Origin: Eubacterium sp.
Lineage (GTDB): Bacteria; Bacillota_A; Clostridia; Lachnospirales; Lachnospiraceae
Assembly: GCA_023663915.1 (NCBI GenBank)
Contig: JAMPGN010000001.1
Coordinates: 1-64,000 of the forward strand
Direction of reading: 5' to 3'
Length of the DNA: 64,000 nucleotides
Of the stretch, positions 43,876 through 52,234 are shown in pieces; within the stretch, counting starts at the first letter, position 1; every line of letters starts with the position of its first letter. The position numbers and the translations under genes are program-made. The notes under the pieces are model-generated. The model did no database searches. It was not told the DNA's origin and worked only from the letters and a program-made list of their open reading frames with translations.

Positions 43876-45450
43876 TTGATATTGCAAAAGTTTACATCTT
43901 CTGATTTGGTGGCAATTAGGAATAAAACAATCTGTTGTGTTGAAAAGTCACAGTCTTACATGAAGGAGTTATTTGCCCGGTTTGATTTGTCAGCACATTC
44001 GATTTTGGTGGTAGACAGCAATAAGCGGAATAGGGGAGCGTTTGTATGTGCCGGTCGAGAGATTGAGGTGTTTGATTTAGATTACTTGAAGAAAGTGGAT
44101 TGGCGTGATACAGCATTATTAATTACCAGTGACTATTATAGGGAAGCATATGAAAAGGTTGAAGCCGTTCTTGCTGCGGGAGTATTGGAGAAAACTGACA
44201 CTGTGGATTCTGACATTACGAAGCCGAACAGTTTGATCGTATATTACTTTGCGAATCAAGAGACAGAATATGAGGAATATTATCGGGGAATGTATGAAGA
44301 ATGTCCGCTGGAAAATAAAATTATTTTCCGAAGCGGTCCCCATGCCTCGGCATATATTAAGGGAATGGACTTTTCAGATAATGCCAGAGCATTATTTGAG
44401 TACATGTTGGCACATGGGTATAACGAAAAATATGAACTGATCTGGCTGGTGAAAAACCCTGCTGAGTTTGTGCAGCATAAGGCAAAGAATGTGAGGTTTC
44501 TTTCTTTTGACTGGTCGGTGTCTTCGGATGAAGATGAAAGGAATGCATACTACGAAGTTTTATGTCTGGCAAAATACATATTCTTTACCGATGCATATGG
44601 ATTTGCTCGAAATTGCAGGAGCGACCAGATAAGGATTCAGCTTTGGCATGGCTGCGGGTATAAGACGCGCGTTAATTTTTCCAGATGTGAGAAGCGGTAC
44701 GAGTATATGACGGTAATAAGTGACGCATATGCAGAAGTCTATGCAGGAGCGTTTGGATTAAGAAGAGACCAGATGCTTGTCACAGGATATGCCAAGCAGG
44801 ATTGGTTGTTTTATCCGATTAAGGATATGTGCGAGACAATTGGCATACCACGGTTCGATAAGTACATATTTTGGCTGCCGACCTTTCGGATGGCAAAGAA
44901 GGGACTTAACAATTTAAACGAGTATTCTTTTGATAATCAGACGGGGCTTCCTATTGTTGGGACATTTGAAGAATTGGGAGCGTTAAATGATATATTGGAG
45001 AAAAATAATGTGGGATTGGTTGTTAAGCTGCATCCCTTTCAGGATAAAAGCAAGATTTCTGAGATTAATATGAGCAATATTGTCATGATCAATAATGATA
45101 TATTGGTGGAGAAAGATATACAGATCAATCAATTGTTAGGAAATGCGGATGCGCTCATAAGTGATTATTCTTCGGTGGCGGTGGATTATATGTTGTGCTC
45201 CCGTCCGATAGCTTTTACATTGGATGACGTGGAAGAATATGAGAACAGCAGGGGATTTTTCTTTGACGATATCCATGAATGGCTGCCCGGAAAAGAAGTG
45301 TATGATTTCAATGATTTTCTTGTCTTCATTCAAGAAGTTATAGACGGAGTAGACAGTACGGAAAATAAGAGAAAACGGTTACAGGCAAAGATGCATAAAT
45401 ATGGTGATGATAAAAGCAGCCAAAGGATATTGGAAGCACTTAATGTGTAG
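43876..45450 (+). CDS. TagF/TagB-family polyol-phosphate transferase with divergent N-terminal module
   Basis: About 524 residues from TTG 43876, nine bases after GGGGAGGA; GTG 43858 overlaps that site. Residues about 15-115 look like a degenerate copy of the recurrent module (TICCVEKSQSYM, lacking the glycine-rich loop; then ILVVDSNKRN). The transferase part has QLWHGCGYKTR near 255, FWLPTFRMAKKG, VVKLHPFQDKS and LISDYSSVAVDYML. It should transfer glycerol or ribitol phosphate. It is the second such enzyme here, perhaps priming versus extension. Confidence 0.85.
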   Translation: MILQKFTSSDLVAIRNKTICCVEKSQSYMKELFARFDLSAHSILVVDSNKRNRGAFVCAGREIEVFDLDYLKKVDWRDTALLITSDYYREAYEKVEAVLAAGVLEKTDTVDSDITKPNSLIVYYFANQETEYEEYYRGMYEECPLENKIIFRSGPHASAYIKGMDFSDNARALFEYMLAHGYNEKYELIWLVKNPAEFVQHKAKNVRFLSFDWSVSSDEDERNAYYEVLCLAKYIFFTDAYGFARNCRSDQIRIQLWHGCGYKTRVNFSRCEKRYEYMTVISDAYAEVYAGAFGLRRDQMLVTGYAKQDWLFYPIKDMCETIGIPRFDKYIFWLPTFRMAKKGLNNLNEYSFDNQTGLPIVGTFEELGALNDILEKNNVGLVVKLHPFQDKSKISEINMSNIVMINNDILVEKDIQINQLLGNADALISDYSSVAVDYMLCSRPIAFTLDDVEEYENSRGFFFDDIHEWLPGKEVYDFNDFLVFIQEVIDGVDSTENKRKRLQAKMHKYGDDKSSQRILEALNV

Positions 45451-45501
45451 TTCATAGTGTTGGAATTGCGCTTGGAAAAGACATGATAACGGGGGTATGA
45501 C

Positions 45502-46851
45502 ATGGCACGGGTAATTACATATGGAACATTTGATTTATTCCATGAAGGACATTACAAATTGTTACAGCGGGCTAAGCAGTTGGGAGATTATTTAATTGTC
45601 GGTGTCACGACGGAGGAATACGATCAGGCAAGGGGAAAACTCAATGTGGTTGATACTTTGATGACGAGAATTGAGAACGTTAAGAAGACGGGCTTTGCAG
45701 ATGAAATTATTGTTGAGCAGTCTGAAGGGCAGAAATTCAAGGATATTCAAAGATATAACATAGATATATTTGCGATAGGTTCGGATTGGACAGGCAAGTT
45801 TGACTATTTGAATGATTATTGTCAGGTGGTATATCTGGATCGGACAAAAAATATATCCAGTACAATGCTTAGGACACAGAAGAAGCGTATTCAGAGGATC
45901 GGGATTATAGGAACAGGTCGAATAGCCAATCGTTTCATGCCAGAGGCAGCTCTTGTGAGTGGTGTTAATACACAGAGTGTATATAATCCTCATTATGAAA
46001 GCGCAGAACGCTTTGCCAAACAGTGGAAGATTGATGCGTATAGCGATATAGAGCCCTTTCTTCGTTCTGCTGATATCATATATATTGCTTCGCCGCATCA
46101 GACTCATTATGCTTACATCAAACAAGCATTAGAGCACGGCAAGCATGTATTGTGTGAAAAGCCGATGTGTCTGGAGGGGGCACAGGTGGAGGAATTATAT
46201 GATTATGCAAAATCAAAGAATTTAATTTTGTTTGAGGGAATAAAGACTGCATATTGTCCGGGTTTTATGAAACTTCTAGGGATAGCATGCAGTGGAATCA
46301 TAGGAAATATAAGAAACGTGGAGGCGTGTTTTACAAAACTGGAAAAAAAAGATAGCAGGGAATTGACAGACCCTCAATATGGAGGAAGTTTTTTTGAACT
46401 TGGAAGCTATTGTATGCTTCCGATATTTAAGCTCTTAGGACATGCTTATGAAGAGATACGATTTGACTCAATTAGGAACGAAAATGGGATAGACATTTAT
46501 ACACAAGCGCATTTTAGGTTTCCTAACAGTTTAGCTACAGCGACTTGCGGACTTGGGGTGAAGTCAGAAGGGAAACTCCTTATTTCGGGTACAAAAGGCT
46601 ATATCGTTGTGGAAGCGCCTTGGTGGAAAACCAGCTATTTTGAAGTGCATTATGAAGATGCTAACGAGACGGAGCGGTTTTCAGAAAGATTCTTGGGGGA
46701 TGGACTAAGATATGAGATAAGTGATCTGCTTTCTATGATAAATGGAGAGGCTGGCAGGGATTTTAAACTTACTCACAAAGATTCACAGGCAATGGCAACC
46801 GTTATGGATAAGTTCTCTGCTGCAAAAATAAGGGAACTCAAAAAGAGATAA
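45502..46851 (+). CDS. Fusion of a TagD-like cytidylyltransferase and a Gfo/Idh/MocA oxidoreductase
   Basis: 449 residues. Residues 1-128 match glycerol-3-phosphate cytidylyltransferase: ITYGTFDLFHEGH with HxGH at 14-17, the KTGFADEII segment and the closing NISSTMLRT. Residues about 130-449 are a Gfo/Idh/MocA dehydrogenase: IGIIGTGRIANRF, IASPHQTHY and HVLCEKPMC (Lys of the EKP motif). The fusion suggests that a keto-precursor is reduced and then activated with CTP, giving a CDP-polyol for the transferases at 41265 and 43876. The order of reactions is inferred. It is the last gene of the AT-rich island, with a terminator after it. Confidence 0.85.
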   Translation: MARVITYGTFDLFHEGHYKLLQRAKQLGDYLIVGVTTEEYDQARGKLNVVDTLMTRIENVKKTGFADEIIVEQSEGQKFKDIQRYNIDIFAIGSDWTGKFDYLNDYCQVVYLDRTKNISSTMLRTQKKRIQRIGIIGTGRIANRFMPEAALVSGVNTQSVYNPHYESAERFAKQWKIDAYSDIEPFLRSADIIYIASPHQTHYAYIKQALEHGKHVLCEKPMCLEGAQVEELYDYAKSKNLILFEGIKTAYCPGFMKLLGIACSGIIGNIRNVEACFTKLEKKDSRELTDPQYGGSFFELGSYCMLPIFKLLGHAYEEIRFDSIRNENGIDIYTQAHFRFPNSLATATCGLGVKSEGKLLISGTKGYIVVEAPWWKTSYFEVHYEDANETERFSERFLGDGLRYEISDLLSMINGEAGRDFKLTHKDSQAMATVMDKFSAAKIRELKKR

Positions 46852-46872
46852 AGATTGTCTAAATGGTAAAAA

Positions 46873-46915
46873 TCCATTATACTAATGATGAATATGATTA
46901 GTATAGTGGGTTTTT
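46873..46915 (+). terminator. Terminator at the end of the glycan island
   Basis: Arms tccattatactaat (46873-46886) and attagtatagtgg (46897-46909) form a long stem followed by a five-T run. It closes the island; base composition shifts to higher GC immediately after it. Confidence 0.75.
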
Positions 46916-46943
46916 ATTACAAAGGAAATAAAGAAGGTGCCAA

Positions 46944-47606
46944 ATGAACTTCGAACTAATGGCTTCCATGATGTGTGCCAATTACGGCAATCTGGAAAAA
47001 GAAGTACGGGACTTAGAAGCGGGCGGGATCGATTCCTTCCATATAGATATTATGGACGGGCGCTACGTGCCTAATTTTGCCATGTCCTTAAACGATATGG
47101 CTTATATTGCATCGGCGACGAAGAAACCACTGGACGTACATCTGATGGTGGAACATCCTAATCATACGGTGGGACTGTTTATAGATCGTCTGCGGAAAGG
47201 CGACACGATCTATATCCACCCAGAAGCGGAATATCACCCCTCTACTACATTGCAGAAGATCATCAACGCCGGAATGGTGCCCGGCATTGCGATCAATCCG
47301 GGAACGAGCGTGGAGACGGTCATGGAGATGCTGCGGATTGTTAAAAAGGTGCTGGTGATGACGGTCAATCCGGGCAATGCGGGACAGATGTTCATGCCTT
47401 ATGTGGGAGAGAAAATCAACAGACTTCTGACCTTGAAGGAACAGATGGATTTTAAGATTTACTGGGACGGCGCCTGCGGGGCGGACAAGATCATGACCTA
47501 TGCGCCAAGAGGAATCGACGGGTTTGTATTAGGGACCACGCTTTTGTTTGGGAAAGAGAGACCGTATGGGGAAACGTTAGAGGACATTAGGAACATGCAG
47601 TTTTAA
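46944..47606 (+). CDS. rpe: Ribulose-phosphate 3-epimerase
   Basis: 220 residues, the usual length. TIM-barrel signatures are visible: an MASMMCAN strand, FHIDIMDGRYVPN with the metal-binding His-x-Asp, DVHLMVEHP, VMTVNPGNAGQ and a WDGACG strand with the catalytic Asp; the glycine loop GIDGFVLGTT binds phosphate. It interconverts ribulose 5-phosphate and xylulose 5-phosphate. Its place next to TarI- and TarJ-like genes suggests that it supplies ribulose 5-phosphate for ribitol synthesis. The second His seen in standard enzymes is DVHLM here. Confidence 0.9.
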   Translation: MNFELMASMMCANYGNLEKEVRDLEAGGIDSFHIDIMDGRYVPNFAMSLNDMAYIASATKKPLDVHLMVEHPNHTVGLFIDRLRKGDTIYIHPEAEYHPSTTLQKIINAGMVPGIAINPGTSVETVMEMLRIVKKVLVMTVNPGNAGQMFMPYVGEKINRLLTLKEQMDFKIYWDGACGADKIMTYAPRGIDGFVLGTTLLFGKERPYGETLEDIRNMQF

Positions 47607-47619
47607 GGAGCATTGGTTA

Positions 47620-47727
47620 ATGCAGATGATAGAAATGAGTTTTATGGAGCATCGGGTCTGTAAGAATTTCGATGGAACTGCTTCGGTGATGAATGAGTTG
47701 CAGGGTGTGAGAAAGGCAAGAGACTGA
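47620..47727 (+). CDS. Small 35-residue ORF between rpe and tarI
   Basis: ATG 47620 to TGA 47725-47727, with AAGGAG at 47605-47610 (nine-base spacing) directly after the rpe stop and one base before the next ATG. The good ribosome site and tight fit argue for translation, but the sequence (MQMIEMSFMEHRVCKNFDG…) resembles nothing I recognise. It may instead be a remnant that only bridges translation to the next gene. Confidence 0.35.
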   Translation: MQMIEMSFMEHRVCKNFDGTASVMNELQGVRKARD

Positions 47728-47728
47728 T

Positions 47729-48415
47729 ATGAACATAGCACTAATACTTGCGGGCGGAACCGGGACGAGACTTGGTTCCGATATCCCGAAGCAGTATATG
47801 ACCATAAAAGGAAAAATGATAATTACTCATTGTCTTCAAGTATTTGGTATGCATCCGCAGATGGATGCCATACAGATTGTTGCACATGAGCAGTGGCACG
47901 AAGCGATATGTGGGCAGATGCCGGTTGATGTCACGAATAAGCTTAGGGGCTTCTCTGAGCCGGGCACGAACCGGCAGCGTTCGATTTATCATGGATTACA
48001 GGATATCATGCGATATGCGAAGGAGACAGATGTGGTCATCGTGCATGACGCGGCACGGCCGTTGGTTTCCGCGAAGCTGCTCTTGGCCTGTGTAGAAGCG
48101 TGTAAGGAACATGACGGCGTCGTGCCGGTATTACCGATGAAGGATACTGTATATTTGGGAGACGGCAAGATGATTACTTCGCTTCTGGAGCGTGAAAGGG
48201 TCTATGCGGGGCAGGCGCCGGAAGCGTTCGTGTTGGGCAAGTATTATGAGGCGAACAGGCGTCTTATGCCGGATCGGATTGATCGGATTAACGGTTCCAC
48301 GGAACCAGCAGTCATGGCGGAAATGGATATTGCAATGATTCCGGGGGATGAGGGTAATTTTAAGATTACGACGCAGGCAGACTTAGAACGATGCAAGCGG
48401 TTGCTGGAAATATAG
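47729..48415 (+). CDS. tarI: Ribitol-5-phosphate cytidylyltransferase (TarI/IspD family)
   Basis: 228 residues. IspD-type signatures: ALILAGGTGTRLGSDIPKQY (CTP-binding), VIVHDAARPLVS and LLERERVYAGQAPEAF, with a closing GSTEPAVMAEMDI and NFKITTQADL. IspD proper (MEP pathway) and TarI share these; the neighbouring dehydrogenase and the polyol-phosphate transferases upstream favour TarI, which makes CDP-ribitol from ribitol 5-phosphate and CTP. One base separates it from the small ORF before it. Confidence 0.8.
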   Translation: MNIALILAGGTGTRLGSDIPKQYMTIKGKMIITHCLQVFGMHPQMDAIQIVAHEQWHEAICGQMPVDVTNKLRGFSEPGTNRQRSIYHGLQDIMRYAKETDVVIVHDAARPLVSAKLLLACVEACKEHDGVVPVLPMKDTVYLGDGKMITSLLERERVYAGQAPEAFVLGKYYEANRRLMPDRIDRINGSTEPAVMAEMDIAMIPGDEGNFKITTQADLERCKRLLEI

Positions 48416-48574
48416 AAGTATGCGGGCAGGCATGTTATTTCTGTGGTTAGCAAGCCAAGTATATATGCAGCAGAGCGGATATCGGGAAAGGCTGATATTC
48501 CGTCTTTATATGTGCGGTATAGTATTTGCGCATACATCTAAATTTGTGGCTTGCGTAAATTCGGGGGATTAGAA

Positions 48575-49618
48575 ATGAAAGCATACGTATTAGAAGGGAT
48601 AAATCAATTAACCTATATGGATGTCCCGACACCGCAGCTTCGTGAGAATGAAGTATTGGTGGAGGTTATGAACGCAGGCATATGCGGTTCCGATATCCCG
48701 CGTATCTTTCAGACAGGCACCTATCATTTCCCGACGATTCCCGGACACGAGTTTGCGGGAATTGTCCGGCAGGCAGGAGCGGAAGAAAATGAATATCTGG
48801 TAGGCAGTCGGGTAGGTGTGTTTCCGCTGATTCCATGTATGGCGTGCAGACAATGCAGGCAGAAAGCATATGAGATGTGCCAATCCTACAGCTATCTGGG
48901 TTCCAGAACGGACGGCGGTTTTGCGGAATATGTGGCGGTTCCGTCGTGGAATCTGATTGTGCTTCCGGATGCAGTCAGCTTGGAGGACGCCGCCATGCTG
49001 GAGCCCGCGTGCGTGACTTTACATGCCATCAGACAGGCGGATCTGACAAACGTTACATCGGCGGCGGTATATGGCTGCGGCACGATCGGAATATTAGTGA
49101 TCCAGTGGCTTGCCTCTATGGGGGTCAAAAATATATATGCGGTCGGCACGAGAAGGGAACAGCAGGAGCTGCTGCGCAGCGTTGCGGACTGTTTTTTTTG
49201 TAATTGTCGGGAACAGGAACCGGTTGATTTTATCAGTCGGTACACGGATGGAGCGGGGGCGGACATTGTATTTGAGTGTGTGGGCGTAGACGACAGTGTG
49301 AATCCTGCGGTTGCGTCTGCGAGGGCAGGCGGACAGATCGTATTGGTGGGGAATCCGGCGGGCAATATGGAGATCGGAAAACAGATCTACTGGAAGATCC
49401 TGCGCCGACAGCTCACCTTATATGGCACTTGGAATTCTTCGTTTACGCGGGAGGAAACGGACGACTGGCATGTGGCGCTTCGGGCGGTACAGGAGGGTAA
49501 GCTGCGACCGTCAGCACAGATTACGCACAGATTTTCTTTCGAAAATCTGGAAGAGGGATTAAGAGTTATGCAGGATAAAAAGGTCTTTACGAATAAGGTG
49601 ATGATTGCGCGATCATGA
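48575..49618 (+). CDS. tarJ: Zinc-dependent dehydrogenase, probable ribulose-5-phosphate reductase (TarJ-like)
   Basis: About 347 residues from ATG 48575, preceded by GGGGGAT; the upstream in-frame ATG at 48551 has no site. MDR alcohol-dehydrogenase layout: catalytic zinc residues Cys37 and His58-Glu59 (PGHEF), the structural zinc cysteines at 88, 91, 94 and 102, and a Rossmann loop YGCGTIGI near 170. In teichoic acid pathways TarJ reduces ribulose 5-phosphate to ribitol 5-phosphate with NADPH. The call depends on the rpe and tarI neighbours; a general sugar-alcohol dehydrogenase is possible. Confidence 0.7.
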   Translation: MKAYVLEGINQLTYMDVPTPQLRENEVLVEVMNAGICGSDIPRIFQTGTYHFPTIPGHEFAGIVRQAGAEENEYLVGSRVGVFPLIPCMACRQCRQKAYEMCQSYSYLGSRTDGGFAEYVAVPSWNLIVLPDAVSLEDAAMLEPACVTLHAIRQADLTNVTSAAVYGCGTIGILVIQWLASMGVKNIYAVGTRREQQELLRSVADCFFCNCREQEPVDFISRYTDGAGADIVFECVGVDDSVNPAVASARAGGQIVLVGNPAGNMEIGKQIYWKILRRQLTLYGTWNSSFTREETDDWHVALRAVQEGKLRPSAQITHRFSFENLEEGLRVMQDKKVFTNKVMIARS

Positions 49619-49676
49619 AAATGAGTAATTGCAATCTGATTAAGGGTGCGAGATAACAAATGATGGCAGATCGTTA

Positions 49677-49705
49677 TTGTTTCTGACAAAGAAAAGTGGT
49701 ATGCT
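49677..49705 (+). promoter_or_regulatory. Promoter for the nitrilase-like gene
   Basis: TTGTTT (49677-49682), 17 bases, TATGCT (49700-49705), about 95 bases before ATG 49799. The -10 is weak, but this is the only candidate in the gap after the dehydrogenase gene. AGGGC and AGGCGG stretches lie near the start codon. Confidence 0.5.
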
Positions 49706-49798
49706 AATGTCAAAATGAAAAACAAATGAAGTTTAAAGAAAGATGTGATAGGCGCATTCTACAAAATGGAACGCACATAAGGGCAAAAAGGCGGACGA

Positions 49799-51307
49799 AT
49801 GGATATATATGAAAGAATCATTGAAAATAGAACAAAAATAGAGTCCATATACGATATAGCTTCGATTTGCTACGATCACTTGTGCATTCAAGTTAATAAT
49901 CAAGCGCTGTTTTTAGCAAAATATATAGAGTATTCGGAAGAGGCAGTGGACAATAATCCTAATATAAGAAAATTAAAAAAGTTTAGTTATGATCTTTCGG
50001 TGCTCTTTTTAAAGAAAGATACCTATTTTACACTTGATGAAGTGGTAGAGCAGGTGCTCCAAGCGGTTAGGTGCATAGAAAAAGAACTAATTTATTATGG
50101 TAATGAGAAGGATAATGAAGCCACGATCGCATATCATTTATTACAGGCAGTAGATTTATATACAGAGAATAGAGTGCCCGACAGCTCAAACGCACCACTG
50201 AATGAAAAATATACGGAGACCTCTTATATTTATCGTACCAATGGTGAAGCTATGATTACGGGTGCCGCTACAGAATTGGAGTTTCGGGACAAGATACAGA
50301 CTACAGAAATTCGGCATAATTTTAAATGTATAAGGATCTTGGAGAAAGCAGAGCTTGCCGCAGGAATGAATCCGCCGAAGATGGTAACACTGCATATAGA
50401 AAACAGCGATCAAATAAGGGAATTAATCGCAAGGGATAAAAAATGGAAGGTTGCGGTGATTCCATTCGGCAGAGACGAACTGTTTCGTTTTAAAAAGATA
50501 CAGGGAAGCATGTTTCGCGTGCAATATATAGAGCAGCACAGGCAGAATGCAATCATGAAAGCTGTGAATTTATTGAAGCAGGCGATTCAACAGAAAGCCA
50601 ATATCATTATTTTCCCAGAGTATGTGTGCTTTCCGGAAATGCAGGAAGCAATTGGGGATTATCTGACTGAAACGTACCGCAAAGCTCCGAAAAGTGTACA
50701 AAATCTACTTTTAGTGATTGCCGGAAGCGGTTGGACAGAAGAGAATAACAATGTTGCCCGGATATATAGCTATAGTGGGAAATTGTTGGGTGAGCAATAT
50801 AAGTATTCTCCCTATGATGGGGAGGATGAGTACGGTGAGAGATGGATTGAAGGATTATCCAATCCGGGCAGGGAGTCGGTGATTATTAATATTCCCAGCA
50901 TAGGAAGCATTATGACGGCTATATGTAGAGATGTATCTAATCGGGATCAGACAGAGAAGCTGGCGGATATTTTTAGAATTGATTTTCTTTTGGTAGTGGC
51001 GTGGAGTAAATCTCTTCATGGCGGATTTGATAAACAGCTTGGCAGTATTACAGAGATGAATATGACTACTAGTTCCATCGTGTGTAATTGTTGCGGAGCG
51101 ATGGATCGGGACAGTCGGGATAGAGGCATTGTTGTCACGCCACATAAGAAAAAGAGCATTATAGAGGCCAAAGTTAGGCTTTTTAAGCGTAACGCGGGAG
51201 GGTGTGAAAATTGCGCCGGTTGTATATTTAGTATCCCGCTCTTATATAGAACCCAAGATGTGGATAGAGGAAAAATTGTTGGAAGAATTGCACAGAGAAA
51301 GTTGTGA
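49799..51307 (+). CDS. Nitrilase-fold protein with large unknown N-terminal region
   Basis: 502 residues. The C-terminal half (about 220-490) is a carbon-nitrogen hydrolase: Glu near 273 in IIIFPEYVCF, Lys near 334 in EQYKYSPY, and Cys near 376 in TAICRDVSN, giving the Glu-Lys-Cys triad. The N-terminal 200 residues are helical and match nothing known to me. Late cysteines (NCCGAMDRD, GGCENCAGC) could bind zinc. Nitrilase domains cut amides or nitriles; they are also fused to reverse transcriptases in DRT1/UG1 defence systems. No membrane segment. It is followed by a separately promoted two-gene unit. Confidence 0.75.
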   Translation: MDIYERIIENRTKIESIYDIASICYDHLCIQVNNQALFLAKYIEYSEEAVDNNPNIRKLKKFSYDLSVLFLKKDTYFTLDEVVEQVLQAVRCIEKELIYYGNEKDNEATIAYHLLQAVDLYTENRVPDSSNAPLNEKYTETSYIYRTNGEAMITGAATELEFRDKIQTTEIRHNFKCIRILEKAELAAGMNPPKMVTLHIENSDQIRELIARDKKWKVAVIPFGRDELFRFKKIQGSMFRVQYIEQHRQNAIMKAVNLLKQAIQQKANIIIFPEYVCFPEMQEAIGDYLTETYRKAPKSVQNLLLVIAGSGWTEENNNVARIYSYSGKLLGEQYKYSPYDGEDEYGERWIEGLSNPGRESVIINIPSIGSIMTAICRDVSNRDQTEKLADIFRIDFLLVVAWSKSLHGGFDKQLGSITEMNMTTSSIVCNCCGAMDRDSRDRGIVVTPHKKKSIIEAKVRLFKRNAGGCENCAGCIFSIPLLYRTQDVDRGKIVGRIAQRKL

Positions 51308-51334
51308 CTTTCCTGCAAAAAATATTGATTTTAC

Positions 51335-51362
51335 TTGATGTTATGGGAGAATTTGTTATAAT
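51335..51362 (+). promoter_or_regulatory. Promoter for the winged-helix gene
   Basis: TTGATG (51335-51340), 16 bases, TATAAT (51357-51362), 35 bases before ATG 51398. The -10 box is a perfect consensus. The downstream AGCGGAGGGG (51384-51393) is the ribosome site. Confidence 0.65.
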
Positions 51363-51397
51363 ATTGTTTAGGAATAGTTTATAGCGGAGGGGCATGT

Positions 51398-52234
51398 ATG
51401 AAGAAGAGGACAAGGTTGGGAAATGTGTGCAGAAGTCTTGTGGATAGTTTGACCTCTCATAAAAAAATAACAGAAGATCAGATACTTACATTTATGGAAG
51501 AATTAGCGACAGAGGAGCCTAAGGCACTGGCAGATATGCCGTCGGATTACAGGAAGCTAAGTTTTTCTATGGGAGAAGCGTGGCAGTACCGGGAATGGGA
51601 AACCATGTCGCCCAAACAGGCATTTTTTTATGGTAGTCTGTGGGGGAGCAGTAAATCTTTTGAACTGAGATATCGGAAGAAATTAGACGCGGATCAAATG
51701 AAGCTGCTTGTGCCTAAGTACAAAAATAAGGAGTGGATATTCCGCGCAATTAAGGCACAACCGGGAATTTTACACAAAGAACTTGCGGACAAAGGAGATA
51801 TAAGCCCCTCACGGCTTTCCCAGATTATGGATGATAAAGATATCGATACTTTAATTAGTTATCGTTTATCGGGAAGAGAAAAGTATTATTTCTTAAAACC
51901 GGATGGGGAAGAACTGCTTAGCAGATTCAAGACGGCTGAAAAAAGGGTGCTTGGCAGTTATACAGAGCCATATAAAGCAATTAGTATTAATAACGATAGT
52001 ACGAAATGGCTGTATAATGAGGTGACGCTTTTTATATTAAACTACAGCGAAATTCTTTTTATTGCAAGGACATTGCGGGGCGGCTTATGGGGTAAGGGTT
52101 TTGACAGGTTTAGCGACGAGCTTGGGACAAAGAGTATATTAGAGGTAAATGAATGGACACAGGGATTGAATTACAAGGCAATACTGGAAGAGAATCGTTT
52201 GAAGACTGGATTAGAGATGTCCTTGGCAAGATAA
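51398..52234 (+). CDS. Winged-helix (MarR-like) protein
   Basis: 278 residues. A winged-helix domain is visible at about 112-180: EWIFRAIKAQPGILHKELAD, a recognition helix in ISPSRLSQIMDD and a wing with YRLSGREKYYFLKPDG. The N-terminal 110 residues and the C-terminal 95 residues are of unknown type. It probably binds DNA and may control its own promoter or the nitrilase gene. The next gene starts 82 bases before its end. Confidence 0.65.
   Translation: MKKRTRLGNVCRSLVDSLTSHKKITEDQILTFMEELATEEPKALADMPSDYRKLSFSMGEAWQYREWETMSPKQAFFYGSLWGSSKSFELRYRKKLDADQMKLLVPKYKNKEWIFRAIKAQPGILHKELADKGDISPSRLSQIMDDKDIDTLISYRLSGREKYYFLKPDGEELLSRFKTAEKRVLGSYTEPYKAISINNDSTKWLYNEVTLFILNYSEILFIARTLRGGLWGKGFDRFSDELGTKSILEVNEWTQGLNYKAILEENRLKTGLEMSLAR

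Noticed and set aside
47729..48415. IspD of the MEP isoprenoid pathway
   Set aside because: Motifs are shared with IspD, but the neighbouring pentose-phosphate epimerase and TarJ-like dehydrogenase, and the polyol-phosphate transferases upstream, favour ribitol-phosphate cytidylyltransferase. IspD is not fully excluded.
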